Source: Lineus longissimus (lineage: Eukaryota; Nemertea; Pilidiophora; Heteronemertea; Lineidae). From it: a stretch of 64,000 nt of DNA. The stretch is from NCBI RefSeq assembly GCF_910592395.1, contig NC_088311.1:7068501-7132500 (forward strand). The letters are read 5' to 3'. Shown here piece by piece: positions 38,889-52,195 of the stretch (within the stretch, counting starts at the first letter, position 1; every line of letters starts with the position of its first letter). Under the pieces are notes generated by a model, which made no database searches, was not told where the DNA came from, and saw only the letters and a list, made by a program, of their open reading frames with translations. The translations under genes were made by a program, and so were the position numbers.

Positions 38889-41800
38889 TGAAATTCAATT
38901 AATTCCTCGGCGCTGTCATTTCAAACTGAACTCGAACGAAAATTGATTGAACACCAAAATGTCTCAAACAAAATTCATAAACTACCCGTCGTTTCAAAGT
39001 GATGATTAAAATTCATCTACATGGCCAATTTGCTCCGAGCTAACTCATCAGAGAAGTTCATTGTAAGCGAAAATTGAGTACTGTCAGAGAATGGTTGTGA
39101 TTAATGAGGGACTTCAATCCCTCTATCTAGACACTTGGAAGGGGGGGCAAACACCTCTCCAAGGGCAGATTCTTTGTTTTGTCAGAATCTTCAGAAGATC
39201 CTGGTTTTGTGACATTGGTCAATGTAGTGTAGATGTTATGACTTTAATGTAATTTGATGGTGTTACATGTAATTTTTTTCAAGTTTCTTTGCTGGTTCAT
39301 GGTTTGTTCATTTCAATCGCAGAATTCAATTACTAAAATAAATGCTAACCATCCCACTTTAATAACACTTGGCAAATTTCCTCCCTACATGTAGCACCAT
39401 AAAATCACCAAAAATGATTTCGCTAAACTTTGTATGTTCGATGTCAACTTTATGTCAGAAATAATGACACCGCATGAATAAGAAATGTTATATCATGATA
39501 ACGAAAATAACTATCATAATCGATAAACTCCCAATTATTGGCTTTGCGAAGGACAGGATTCTGGGGTCGTTCATTCAGTTTTTATATAAGATCGTTGATG
39601 ACTCTCTGATTGGTCACATCAAAGCACCCGCTGTGATTTAATTAGAGACTCTCCATGGTGTGTAATGGACAGAGCGAATCCCGAGTCAAAGCCATTGACA
39701 GGCTCTTGAGGAATATGATTAGACTAATGTTACATGGCGATGTGTGAGGATGCAGTTCCAAGTTCCGTTGTCGTCTTTAGGAATGTATTGCATATGTTGA
39801 TGTGACCTTCGTTCGGCGTTCGTCAGATTTCTGATGACTTCTGTAAATCAAGTCCAGTCAACGGTGAGGCGAAAAGGCTGCAATGAACTGCACTATGTGA
39901 TGCATTATTGGCTCTATTGTTGGAGTCTATTCAAACACAAAAACACTTTTAGCAGCGTTTCGATGATAAAAATAGAAATCAACTTGAGCTCAATATTTTT
40001 AATAACAGATTGCAGTGCGAGGTATCAAATCACGTGGTCGTGGCGAGGAGAGTTACTCCTTGTTTATTTGGATTCTCGTACTGCCTGCAATCAGTTTGTC
40101 GTTTGACAGAGAAAGTCTCGCAGCCATCTCGCGTCACGCAGTTAATCATTGTTTGACATATATGTATTCAATCTGATACTTGTAACACACCACACTTCCC
40201 CAATAACAATTCTGCCCATCACCACTTGAAGCGATACGTTCAGAGCGATTGTGGCGCGGATTAATTCCCCTCATGACCACCATTACACTTTCCAATTTGC
40301 TCAGCTTTCATGTGCTATGAAATTAAACAACAGCCATTCATCATTTTAGTACTTTCGCTCGTCATACGCGGTGGGGAGAGCGCTCGTGATAAATTGAATC
40401 TCGGAGATGGTTAGTTCTGGTGGCAGGTCGTCGCCTCAGAATATTGGCCGAGTGAGTTTTTACATCTCCAGGACGAGACCCGTTACAGATACATGTATAT
40501 GCATAAAGGCCAGACGATACCATCATATGATGCAGTAATTTGTCTAACATTTGAAGATTTTCATTTTCTCTGAGCGGACGGATACTGGGCCTCTTCTATA
40601 TTGTGATTTTATCAATCATTAAGCAACAATATTTTTCACGGCATTTGTTTTTAAAAATACTGCAGTAAACGTTTCAAAAATGGAAAATGTATGGTTTCAT
40701 ATTTTCTGGTGTTGGTTTGTTGCAGAGTAATGGCTTGTTTCATGTACCATCGAGATGATTGAGTCCACCTGGGGCTTTCCTGTTGTATCATCACAAGATA
40801 TCACCTGGGCAATGAACAACGCATTCGCTGTAATATTCGAGTCACCCCACCCACTATAACCCATGTCGCTCTAATGACCAGAACTAGTAGAAGGTTAAAA
40901 ATCCGTTTCTGCGAGAATATTCCTGATTCAAAGCAATCTTGTAGAGCCTGAAACATCAAAGAATAACGAGAGTTTGGCCATTAAGCAACATCCAGTGTTT
41001 TCTTGCCGAGCAAAATAAACCATTGTAATTCCTTATCACATTTGCTGTCGTTCCTTGATTGCCTATCCGGTGACTCGCCATTAGGTTGGACTATAAAAGA
41101 TGGTGAAAATTGGTGTACTTTGTCGCGCGAAATGAACGTGGGAGCTAGGTAAAGTTGTAGTGAGGTGGACGTCTTGTCTCGGCTACAGGCGTATTCTTCC
41201 GCTAGGTGACGACCATTTTGCCTTAGCTTCCTAATCTTTGACTTGCAGCTTATCCCAGTTTCACTAGCAAAGCAGTGTAGATTGCTTAGCTGCTTAAGAT
41301 TGTGGGTACGATACCAGTCTATCCTTGGCTTACATGCTTTATCGGTTCAGTTTACTTTCATTTTAACGTACATATCGGTGTACATTTTTCAATATAATGG
41401 TTAATTTCAAAGCCCGGCCAATTTAAAAAAAAACACGTTTTGTCTGCTTTTGAATGAATTTCATCAACAAAATATTCCTCACAGACTCGGCAGTTACTGC
41501 GGGTAGCTGATAACAAATTGAATAGTTTATAGGTCCTTAAGGAGCTAAGTAACGTCCTGACTGGCGTCTACCTAATTTGGCCTTATTCAAGTGTTTGGCA
41601 GGTGCCGAGGAGATAGGAAGGATAATGACTCCATCTGTTCGTTCTTCTGGACCTCGGAAACACGCTATTGGGCCTGGTGCCGCTGGCTGGTGCTAATACC
41701 GAATTACTAATCTATGGGTTCTAAACACCACCTGTGGACTTGGTCTGACCATGTTGTGGCGAATGCGTGTGGTGTACATGTGTGGACGGATCATTAGTTC

Positions 41801-43208
41801 GAGAAGGACATGTAACCTTCAACAAGGTGCTGTCATTAAACCGTGCCAAGTGAGCTACAGAGACGGACAAATGCACAGTCAGTTTGTTCACTAGTATTTT
41901 AAAAAAAAACACGAATGAGGTTATAGTAAACATTTTCAAAACCACATCCCAGTGAAACCCGGCGGCAACACACAATTTACGCTCTACATTATAGGCTCTA
42001 TCTCCTATTACATGTAGATCAAAACGAAAACTGTGCTTTCCAAGTTGATGTAAAGATATTTACTCTTTTTGTAACGTTCTTCTTCTCTTTGTCATTACAG
42101 GACGAATGATGGTCACCCAAATGGTTCTTTTCCATGGTGAGTAACGGCTCTTCTTAACCGACCGGGATATAAGTATCGTAAGAGGCCGACGTGTTCTCGT
42201 TGCGTTACTGAGTTCTGAGTCAGGTTGTTTTGATAAACACCTGACGAGAGAGATATATATTTCATTATGTATACATGCATTTATTAATAATATGCGTAGG
42301 AAGGAAAAAAGACGTATGTTTATATCTTTTTTCATACTCTTAGAGAGAAAGAAAGATTTGTGCTCAGTGTACCAATCTGTCAAATTACAATAGCCAACGT
42401 CGTAATGTATATCTCCATGCCATTGCGCGTTACAAGGCATCATTACTCTGTATTCATAGCCAGCATGAATAGGTCCCTGAAGACAGTTTTCAATCCATAC
42501 TTCACAGCAAGTGTAGATTACCTATAATAAACTACCCTATTAGAGGTCGCCTTTCGGACTTGATATTCTTTGTACAGGGATCCAGCTATCTTTGTATTAG
42601 CCGGCCAGGTCGTAAATTCTATGGTTTGTATTCACAAATGGATAGTTTGCAATAAAGCCCTACACTCATTTACGCCGTATGTCCAAGAGCCATAGTCATT
42701 CTCACCTCGTAGCGAAAGACCATAAAATAACCCATAACCAAACAAGCCAGGAAAAGCAATGACGTCAGCGAAACCTGTCGCTATAGTAATGACCGTGACC
42801 TTGCAGCCATGATGATAATGGGGATGGCCGGCTAATGTGCCCGTTGCTGCGACTGAACGTATTCTTCTTTGCGCTAAAATGAACATTTTCCGTTTGAGCG
42901 CACGAACGAAATCAGTCGTTTCACATGACGTCTCATACGCGGCAAAAGCAATATAATTTTTGATTATCTCCATTGACTACAACTTTATTAGTAAAGCTAA
43001 TAAGAGGAGCGAATATGCCTTTAGAAATACATAGTTTGTAGTTAATTTCGACGAATATCATGAAAGACAGCGACCAACAGCGGAAGATGGACGTGTTCGA
43101 ATCAGAAATTCGGCAAGCAGTTCTTGATGTTGGCGTGGTTTCCTATTCTTTGGCTTAGTGTGTCCAATTGAGGATGCTAATACGTGAAGTTTTCTAGCTT
43201 TGTAGTAA
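38889..43208. other. non-coding stretch
   Basis: TACATGTA occurs at 39264, 39386, 40490 and 42009, and a CRE at 42760-42767. Frames of 113-127 codons on the minus strand (42060-42443, 42632-42973) have no recognisable product. Confidence 0.55.
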
Positions 43209-43250
43209 TATAGAGCCGAAGTGTCGAATACTCGAAGCTTAGGCTCTATA
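43209..43250. repeat. 42-nt compact hairpin with ATAC tetraloop
   Basis: TATAGAGCC (43209-43217) pairs with GGCTCTATA (43242-43250). The inner part adds AAG(T) with (G)CTT and TCGA with TCGA around ATAC. Only two G-A mismatches and one G-T pair interrupt a 19-position stem. No flanking direct repeat is visible. Confidence 0.75.
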
Positions 43251-46200
43251 CACCTTTCCAGAAATGGGCGCTGATTGTCCGAAATAGTGATGTCATAAGG
43301 GGAAACTAGGCCTTATGGTGGAGGGACAAATGAGATAGTCATGGTTGACCAACACACTTGAATGCCTTTAATGACGGACAAGGGGGAAAAGTTAGTTTCA
43401 ATGCAAGCCACCAATTTCGGGAAGCATGTATATAATGCGTTCAACACTTAGACGGTTGAATTGAGTTTGCTTGAGAGAGCTTTCCAAAGATCACCTCGAA
43501 AGCAGTGAATATCATCATCACTGTTCAAGCACGCTCTAATCCAGTATAAGAGCTTTCAGTGATCTTTAAATGCAAGCAGTTTAACATACGGCTGCGCCTT
43601 CAAACTTCGGTTTCCATTAGAGTTGATCATTAAAGGGTGATCCGTCTAGACGCGGATGAATCCTCTTGATGGTGATCAGCTGTTTTGGTCTCAACCTGGT
43701 ACACAGATACTAATGGCGCAGACTAAAGGTGACTTAGCATACCGTTATGGCTATTTGGTGTTATCATGAAATATTGAACGCTGTATAGGTGTTCATGAAA
43801 ATACAAGAATTCGTGGTTTTCAGTATCGTCCAACGCCTTTTTAGCGCCCTCAGGCCGATCTTTGACATTTTGTTGGCTGAATGCGCGGATATCTACATTG
43901 GGTTCTAGATTTTACCGGTAGACCAGGACTCAGTGTTGTTCTTTATCAGTCCCTACAGAGCCTTCATCATTTAAAAAAGTTGGGAAGGATGAAAAAATCA
44001 CATCCTTATACATGTTGCTCACGTTAATGACCTGTTTTTTTTAACACCAAAAGCTTGCCTCTGTCGTGTTCATCGATTTCCGAAACCCCGCAAAAGCTTG
44101 CGCTTTATCTTTTGAGAAATCGGGAGTAAAAACGTCAGCTAATGATGCACTGTTACATTGGCCGCAGCCACTTATTGGATCGCACTGGTGGAATCGGCTG
44201 AGCTGGGAGCTAGAGATGACTCTTTGACATATGTGTCTGATAGTGCGCACTCTAGCTCGCGGCTGTGGCATGGCCACTACAATGCTGACCTGTCGTCAGC
44301 AGACCTCGTCTCGGGGCAACGGTACGCTGGAGAGTGTCCCTGAGCAACGGAGATGAACCAAATTTTACCAACATGTCACGGTAAACGTATCATTTTGTCT
44401 TGTATGCTTTCCAAATGATACTTTTAGACAACATGGCCGCCATCTTGACTTGGACACTGTTTCCGCTTCACAGCCACACAGCGTGGCCGCTGAAAAAGAA
44501 GATTCCAAGTCATGTTATGTTAAGGTCAAATTTTTGTTACTCCGGAAGCAGGCAAAACAAGAATTGGCGGAGTTGAAGCAAGAATAGGCGGAGAAGAAAT
44601 AGGGAAAGCACGAAATAGGTTCGATCTTGGTGGGTTAAAAGCATTTTCATTTGCTAACCTCCGTAAATGATGCTGAAGATTAATGTAGGAACTAGATACT
44701 TACATTGCTTGTCAATAGGATCAGGTTTGGCTCAGATTAGTCATATTGGAAAAATGTCCATGTGTAAGTATACACGTACACGACCAACATGAATATTGAC
44801 TTGAAGAGGGATCCGGTTTTCGCATCTAATCCTGGAGTAACATTAGGTATACCCTCCATACAATGAGAATGCGACAGTATCAAGCTACATGTAGGATGTT
44901 AAGCCATATATGTATTCCTTTATTACACATTTCTATGATATCTATATATTTTTCGTATAAAACTCGAGCGAGTTTTGTTATTGGAGTATTGGTGTTAGGC
45001 GATTTTGAAATGCCATTGGGTTGTGGCATGTGTTTCTGCCAATAGGCCTACATCATTATCAGATGACAAAAGGGACACTTTAGGAACGCCATTCTACCCG
45101 CCTACATTAGTGTGTGATCGGACGAAAGAATATTCCAAGTATCGTATGTTATCCAATACTGTACCGTCTACCAACATTTAGATCTACGAAGCATTTCTTG
45201 GAATACTATTTGCTAAATGTTTGCTTCTGACCCACGCGCGGTGCAGGTTTTCCTTATTCCAAGCAAACGATTTCCCCCACTAGGAGGGGGCAGGATTTTC
45301 CTCTCTCACATAAGGAGGCAAAAGGTCGCGCACATCCTGGCTTGATTTGGCTCAACATAATGGTTTTCTAAAGAACTTGGCAGAGTAACTGCCAAAAGCG
45401 TACAAAGTTCATCATTTAACCACCCGACCTTTTTCCTCGAGGTGCTTGTAGCACTGCAGTAAAACTTGTGCACAACTCCTCCATATCATGGCACCATTAA
45501 GGAAAGAGGGTTTACCTGCTTGGAATTAATTCAGGCTGGACAATTTTGATCTGGCCAATCTGCTGCGTGGTGTATTCCTTTCCCTTAATGTTGCCATCAG
45601 AAAATCATCAAAACTGAAAGACCGATATCGACCACTTCTTGTCTTATATAAAACTAAAACATATTGCTGGTTCCCTCGTAGTCGACTCCTACACCGTTCC
45701 CACCCAATACATATTGTTTTCCGATAGTGTGTCTAGCCGGATACATTTAATTGTTAATTTCCATGGAATATAGAGTCAAAATTAACATGAGAGCATGTTC
45801 GAAAATAGCGACGAGTACGAAAAACTAATCAATTTTGATATAGATGGTGACTAACACTGAGAAAGTTTAATAAAAGAAATTGAAGCAGAATATCAGACAG
45901 GCAGAAAAATCTCAACCGCATCGATACATTTGATAATAATGCGTTGGTGCCGACAGACGCGGATGTTAGACAGACATTTCATTTCAACATGTCTCCTCTA
46001 AATGTACTCTAGTTCAAGTCAGGATAATGGCATTACAGCTGCATGTCCCTATCCATTAGAGAGGATTACAGCTTTGATTTTACTCGTGGGAAGTTTGCGA
46101 GTGGTCTTATGCACAATGAACCCCGTACGTGTAAAACTACCTTGCTTTGAGGTGAAAATATAGTGATTCCATTTTGCCAATCTAAGCAAAACTCATCCAA

Positions 46201-49200
46201 AATCCACAATTGGGTAAAATGCACGGCCTCCTAACAATATCTTGACTGATTTTTGGTGTTTCACCTTAACATGGCAGTAACTAGTAACACGCTTAAAACA
46301 CGTTTTTGTGGGGTGGGTTGCTTACCAGCTTTGCAACGTTTCATTTCTTTCCTTCTTTCAAGCAGAAGAAATGTTTTCCTATTAAAACATTCCTCCTCGA
46401 CATGCCTTCAAAGAAACGATGATAATATGGCTGTACCATGATAATACGGGCGCCGAATAGAAATCACGAAACATCACATTCTGATTTATAATGTCATAAT
46501 ATTTCAAGGCAGATTAATACACAGTATATGATGGGAATCAGATTAAGATGGATTCGTCCTTGAATGTCAGCATTATATTTGTTTTACGCCAATGGCTAAG
46601 GCAACGTGACATGTTACTGCTAATGGAATATTGACGGGCTTACTTGCTTGCTTATTTGGCCCGGCTTGAAGCTATGCCAACAGTGCGAAAACCGCCGCCA
46701 AAAATTGGACCACTAATCTGATTTGCTCGAAATTAATTTAGCCAAATCAAATTAAACCATTTCGTCTTGGCGTGGTATGTACTTCGCTTCGTTTGACTCC
46801 GAGATACAGGAACAATCTCCACGTACAGAGTTCTCGTTAATGCATTTAATACTCGCGTGTGTGCAAATTCAAGGCTGCCATAATTGGCGAGTGTTGACTG
46901 CACTCCATTTTACGATGTTAAATCTATGGAAGAGTATAAGGATATATGATATCTAAGGTATATTCTGAAAGCAATATCGTGTAGTTTTGACGTGTATAAA
47001 CATTTACAGATGATACTGCGGGGCGTTGGGCGCACCAACCTTTGAATGAGTTTATGAACCAATGGTACTTATTGTAGAAGCAATGAAAGGCACCATCACG
47101 AAGACAAGGAAAGTGAAAATGAGAAAAATTCCAAACAAGATTCTGTTATTGCAAGGAATTCAATCTTTTCGAACCGTATTTCCATGAATGAAAAATACCA
47201 TTATATGCACTAAGTTGGTGCAGGGCACACTGATATAACGGTCCGTGGGATCGAACGCGTAATCGACACACGTGTACAGGGATCGTATTATTACATGATG
47301 TGAACCTGTGAACCTATTATGACATAAATTTGTGACTATGACAGTTACAGCGGTTCATCTAGAATCTGTTTAAATGCTGAAGTGCCTCTTCAGCAATGTC
47401 CAATATCAAATTGTGTAACCTGCTTACTATCACTCCAGAGCGACCACTATGGAGGGCCGCCCTGTGACCGAAAGAATCTCTAAGGTGATCACGACCTTGT
47501 TCGCATAATCCTCCGATAGAACCATCATGTGTGTCATACCTTTCCTTGCTTAGTCATGTTATTTGATGCACGAATTAGCGGCGCTAATTAACGGTATTAG
47601 CAGGACACGCCTCTCACCAAATCAGTAGTAGAGGTCATCGCGTACTGGAGTAAAACGACGAATGTGCAACTCTTAAAGGTTTTCTCGGAAAATGAAAACC
47701 ACTTGATATTTTTCAGCAGTTTCAGCAGGAATTCGGAATTCGGATAAAGGTTCAAATGTAGTTGAGGCCGACTACCATTGCGATCAATCATGTTGGTATC
47801 CATCAGAGAATCAACAGAGAGATATTGACACCGATTTACGTGTGATCTGCTGGGTTTACTGATGGGCTCCCCTGAGAAACTTCACCAATTACCTCGCTGA
47901 CATGTGATGAATGGGGTATCACGAGACCCTTGATGACTCGACTTCTATCCAGTGCATTGATGTCATCACCTGTTAAAACTACCATTAAAGAGTCGTTTTA
48001 AAATCGGATGTGCGATAAAGGTCTCCGAATCTGGCACATTCTGTTTTCTTATAATCCTTGTTAGTAACCTGTGGCAGGAGAAATCTTCGGAAAACTGCAT
48101 GGCATGGTCATATTTGAGAAATTTATGGCGAAATGAAGATGATCAGGTATTTTCTGAACCACCTTGTATACCATAAGAAAATAAGTGGTGCTATCTGAAA
48201 ATGTTCATCGAGTGATTTCCAACGGATTAGTCAGGTTTTTACGATTTCTAATGCAGTGACTGTTTAATGTCGTCATTAAAGGTTATATTTAAGTTGACGT
48301 TATCATGGAACATAGAGAGTCTTCTCGTCAGTATGGGATAAACTTGACTTGATATGAAACAAAGGTCACAATAAGATCAACATTCGCTTTAGAGTGCAAA
48401 TCTTTTTCTTCTTTTTTCCTTCCCTTGACGGAAATAATCTCAGGGCAGACATCGAGAGAATGTCAACATCAGATTGATGATGAACAAACCAACCTCTAAT
48501 AGTGCGGGTGTAGTGTTGTTCGAGCGAGCAAAGTATAATCTAACTTATACTTGAGCGTGTTTGCACTGGGAACGGGCATAATGGTACTTGCCTCTTTCTG
48601 CCTTGTGTAAATATAGGGGAAACCGATCGTAGATGAGCCTGGGCACACATGTCTGTGTTCACCTCCTTCCGCTTCAGAGAAAGATAGGGGTGTCAAACGT
48701 TCTTTTCAACGTATTTTGTCATTTCCTGCTTGAAGAAGATGTCAATATGATTGTGCAGAGTAGTGTGATATCAATAATAGTACTCCAAAAATGAATTCAA
48801 CTAGTAAATGGTTGCTGCCAAAAAAAGTTTTATCTGTCAGTTTTGGGAGCGGGATCTTACACTAAAAAAGTCCGTGGAAGTGTGTTGACATTTCGAGGGT
48901 AAGGCCAACTGACGATTTGACTTGTCAGCCAACATATTTTAGATAGATTCGATTTGCGCCAGCCAAGACACTAAAAGCTTGACGAGAAGTCCCTGCAGAT
49001 AGACGAGCAGAGATAGGTCGTTTCCTGCCCTGTCGTCTGACTCTTACCAAACCTGTCTGGCTTCCCCAGTTTGATCGATCATCTTTACATTAGCATGATA
49101 TATGGGTCTTTGACCTTATTCTCACCAGATCAATATCACCAGGGAACACGGAACAGGGTAAAAGATCATACACTCAGATGGTTTTGTCAGCTCTTCAGCC

Positions 49201-50031
49201 GCCTGTCATGCCTGTACTCGCCAGTGGATTGTGGTAGAGAAATTGTTGACAAAAATGGCTACTCTGCATTAATCATTACTGGCTGCACTTGGAATGTCAA
49301 TAGAAATATAAGTCAAATGACAAAAGAAGAGTTTCACAAACGTTTGCATGTACGTACGAAAAAAAACGTCGAAATCATTCATTTCCTGGATACCGCAAGA
49401 CCGTTATCTCTCAAGAGGTAAAACAATGCAAGTAGATGTGTCGTTGGAGAATGCCAACTCACTTACATAAGTTTTTCACCTGCCATGAGGCAATTATAAG
49501 CTACTAAGAGTCATTTACGATAAACGAGCTTTTGTCATGTTTACAAAACATTAAACTAAGAACGATCGGCATCTCTAAATCCCCTATTTCTTGTGTCCCT
49601 GAGAATGACAGAACTACCCTCTAATTATACATTCTCCTTCTGCAAATGTATTTTTTTGGGGTAATTCTACCAGAGATTCACATCGCGTGGGTTGGTGTTC
49701 TTATGCCGGGCTTATGCTATCATTAACGCTGGAGAAGCAAAGAAAATCAGTCTTACCCGATTTGATTTCAGCGCAGTTGTAGAAGTAATATGGAACTGCA
49801 ACGAAAGAACGAAGCTAACTGGTAGCCTATGCCTTGTCGCCTTGTCACCAACAGAACAGCTTCATATAATACAGGTGACCTTTTTTCCTGATGCTTAACC
49901 AAGTCGGTTTTTGTTGTCACTAGCCGCCAGTTTTGTCTATATTGCTCCGCTAATGACAATAATGGGTTTCTTGAAACACATCGTTTGTCACCGTATCTGG
50001 ACGAAGGCGATGCATATGGCCTTGCTTGCAA
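43251..50031. other. non-coding stretch
   Basis: It contains GCCGCCATCTTGAC (44436-44449), the last TACATGTA of the window (44886), a 17-bp palindrome AATTAGCGGCGCTAATT (47573-47589), and overlapping frames of 116-139 codons at 49071-50187 without recognisable domains. Confidence 0.5.
44558..44592. repeat. 21-bp period near-tandem repeat
   Basis: CAAGAATTGGCGGAG and CAAGAATAGGCGGAG start 21 bp apart (44558 and 44579). The adjoining purine-rich sequence is also related. Confidence 0.6.
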
Positions 50032-50051
50032 TGACGTCAGTGGGGCGGGGC
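50032..50051. promoter_or_regulatory. adjacent CRE and Sp1-type motifs
   Basis: A full cAMP-response element TGACGTCA (50032-50039) is followed two bases later by the GC box GGGGCGGGGC (50042-50051), in a GC-richer segment of about 49.95-50.3 kb. Tight CRE-Sp1 pairing is common in promoters. It lies 5.3 kb upstream of mir-124 on the same strand, so it is a candidate start region for the primary transcript. Confidence 0.35.
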
Positions 50052-52146
50052 GCACGCACCATGCACAAACGAGCGGTAGATCAAGAAGAGACAATTTGCC
50101 ATCACTCCTCCTCGACGAGATCTCGCTCGCGAACCTTATCCCAATCATGTGCGCTGTAGTGAGCCATTCATTAGCCCCACATCCCATCAGAAGAAGACTA
50201 ACGTCGTTAGGAAGAGGACGGTGAAGTCATGACGAGCTAAGAAGCCAGCGTCGTATGGTAATTACTTTACGCCGGAGGACGACCAGCTGCAGTCACCTAG
50301 TCCGTGGCTTGGCTTCTTCCAAAAGGTGATACGAGTCGTTTTTCACGTGGAGTTGCCAAGGAAACAAATGCGTTCTTGCAATGCAATTTCCGTGTTTTCA
50401 TTTTCACAAACCGAGAACCGTCGATTAATTTTGCCATTTACCAGTTTTGGTTGAAGTAAATTTGTCAGGGATTGATGTTGAAAATTCCATTACATCTTTT
50501 GCGAGAATTTGTCACCGTAGATGGCATTTGCTATAAACAAGAACACGAGGACCCGGAGGGAATGAATTAAATTTGGTAAAAAGCAAACCAGCAGCTTGTT
50601 TTATTCTCTGTGGGTGACTTGTCGATCGAAAATGTTCCACACCGACGCCAAAAACACAATCATACATATTACCGTTCAGCAAATTTGTAACGTACTTTTT
50701 CCGATGTTTCTCTCAGAGCCAATTTTTCAAATGCTACTCATCAACCTAAACGAGCGATGAATGGTGAAGATGTTTAACAAAATGACATTGAGAAAAAAAT
50801 AGAAATAAATCCACCACTTTGTAAAAGCAAAACTGGCTGAAAAATGAAGATGAACCCTGTGTGGTTGGTCTTTCCTTATGTCCAATTTCAGTTGCTGTGC
50901 AGAATTAAGCACTGATTAGACAATGTGACCGGAAACCTAACGTGCTTTATTTGGAAGTCTCTGAAAAGATCTAAAATGATCCACACAATATGATTGGGAC
51001 ATAGCCAGCAGCTAGTAGGCAAAACCTTCTCATGTCTGAATGTAATATCCGGTGCTACCACTCATTAGAACAGAAACATGTTTTTCTTCTTGCAATGTTA
51101 CCACCAACCTCTTGAAACTACAGTATTATATGAAAACGTATGAGATAAAGGAATGCAATATTCTATGTAATCATGGAAAAAACGCAGGACCATAGGAAAA
51201 GGAGTCATACGACCGTCCAATGATTTATTTGCCGACTGCGTGGTATCGTAGTCTGAAGGTAGTGGTGAACACCTATCAGGCCGGGCGCGCCTCCACGTAG
51301 GAGGATAAAATCAGTCTGACAGACGCCGCTGTCTTCATTCCTGTCCTAGCAACGGAGCTGTGACGGTCTCCGGGATATTGTGCGAGGTGGGATCAATGCG
51401 GCGTTGGCATGTGTATCGGAGTGCATTGCAGTATTGACGGGCTTGCTTCCTCATAGATCAGGATACACTGCAGAGTGCGAAATCGAACAGGGTAGTTCTA
51501 CCATGGAATATTCATCGCCTTGACTAGAACAATGACGACTATCTTGATTCTGCTTATCCTATTCGACATGTGGATGGGATTTTGGATTTTTAGCATCTGA
51601 ATTAATTGTATGGTAGTAATATCCTTTGGGAGTTTCGCAATTTTGTTCTTGTCATTCGGCAGTCTGTTTTGAATGGTGTTTACGGAGGAGGACCATCAAG
51701 CGCTGCCTACATCTTCTTTACGTTGTCACTGAGAGGAAGAACACGTCTGCTTTCATGGATATTCCACTTCTAGCTGTCACTCCGGCAAACAGATTTGGAT
51801 CGCTTTCATTAAGATGGTGGTGTACTGCAGATTTGTCACGCTTTCCTTTTGAAGCATGCTAAATAATTCCTCTCCTGATTTTGCAGGCACGTGCTCTGTG
51901 AAATCAAAACGCCACACTCGACACTTGGTAGTTCGAGTAAAAGCTGTTAAATTGAGTTAAGAGTGAATCTGTTTCGCCGACCTGCGTCTAAACGTAACAT
52001 GTAGATGTTGGACTAGCAATTGAGTCTGAAGAGATTGATGTAGGTATAAGTTTCTTCCCTCTGCTTGGCCAGGCTGGTAAATAAGTCTAGGCAAAGTGTT
52101 GTCCATGTTTCTATGTCCTCAAGCTGAGACGATGCTACCATTCTAA
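50052..52146. other. non-coding stretch
   Basis: This is a GC-richer left part after the CRE/Sp1 pair, then ordinary sequence. A GGCGCGCC word lies near 51284. No gene is recognisable. Confidence 0.5.
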
Positions 52147-52195
52147 GCAGCCTTTTACGTTTCAATTATGTACATCTGTAATTTCTATGCCTCCA
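52147..52195. repeat. local repeat, copy 1 (partner at 53409)
   Basis: This ~48-bp segment starts GCAGCCTTTT and contains ACATCTGTAATTTCTATG. It is repeated at 53409-53455 with a few changes. A shorter relative of its end (TTTCTATGTCCTCAAGC) lies just upstream at about 52108-52124. The segment includes a CCATCTTG motif at its edge (52193-52200). Confidence 0.75.

Noticed and set aside
43271-43292. miR-219-like seed; similar short seeds for miR-31 (31353), miR-137 (7371) and miR-190 (13717, 56335)
   Set aside because: Matches of 8-10 bases are expected by chance in 64 kb on two strands, and no hairpin supports them.
47318-47345. 12-base match to miR-153 on the minus strand (CATAGTCACAAA)
   Set aside because: The first bases of the guide (UUG) that complete the seed are different, and no star-like arm or stem is found upstream.
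49768-50187. 139-codon minus-strand frame overlapping two plus-strand frames
   Set aside because: The GC-richer patch has fewer stops by composition, the product has no recognisable domain, and opposite-strand overlap suggests chance.
51415-51475. miR-33-like GTGCATTG-AGT with a weak complementary arm
   Set aside because: The match stops after about 11 bases and the possible stem is short and rests on a CTGCAG palindrome.
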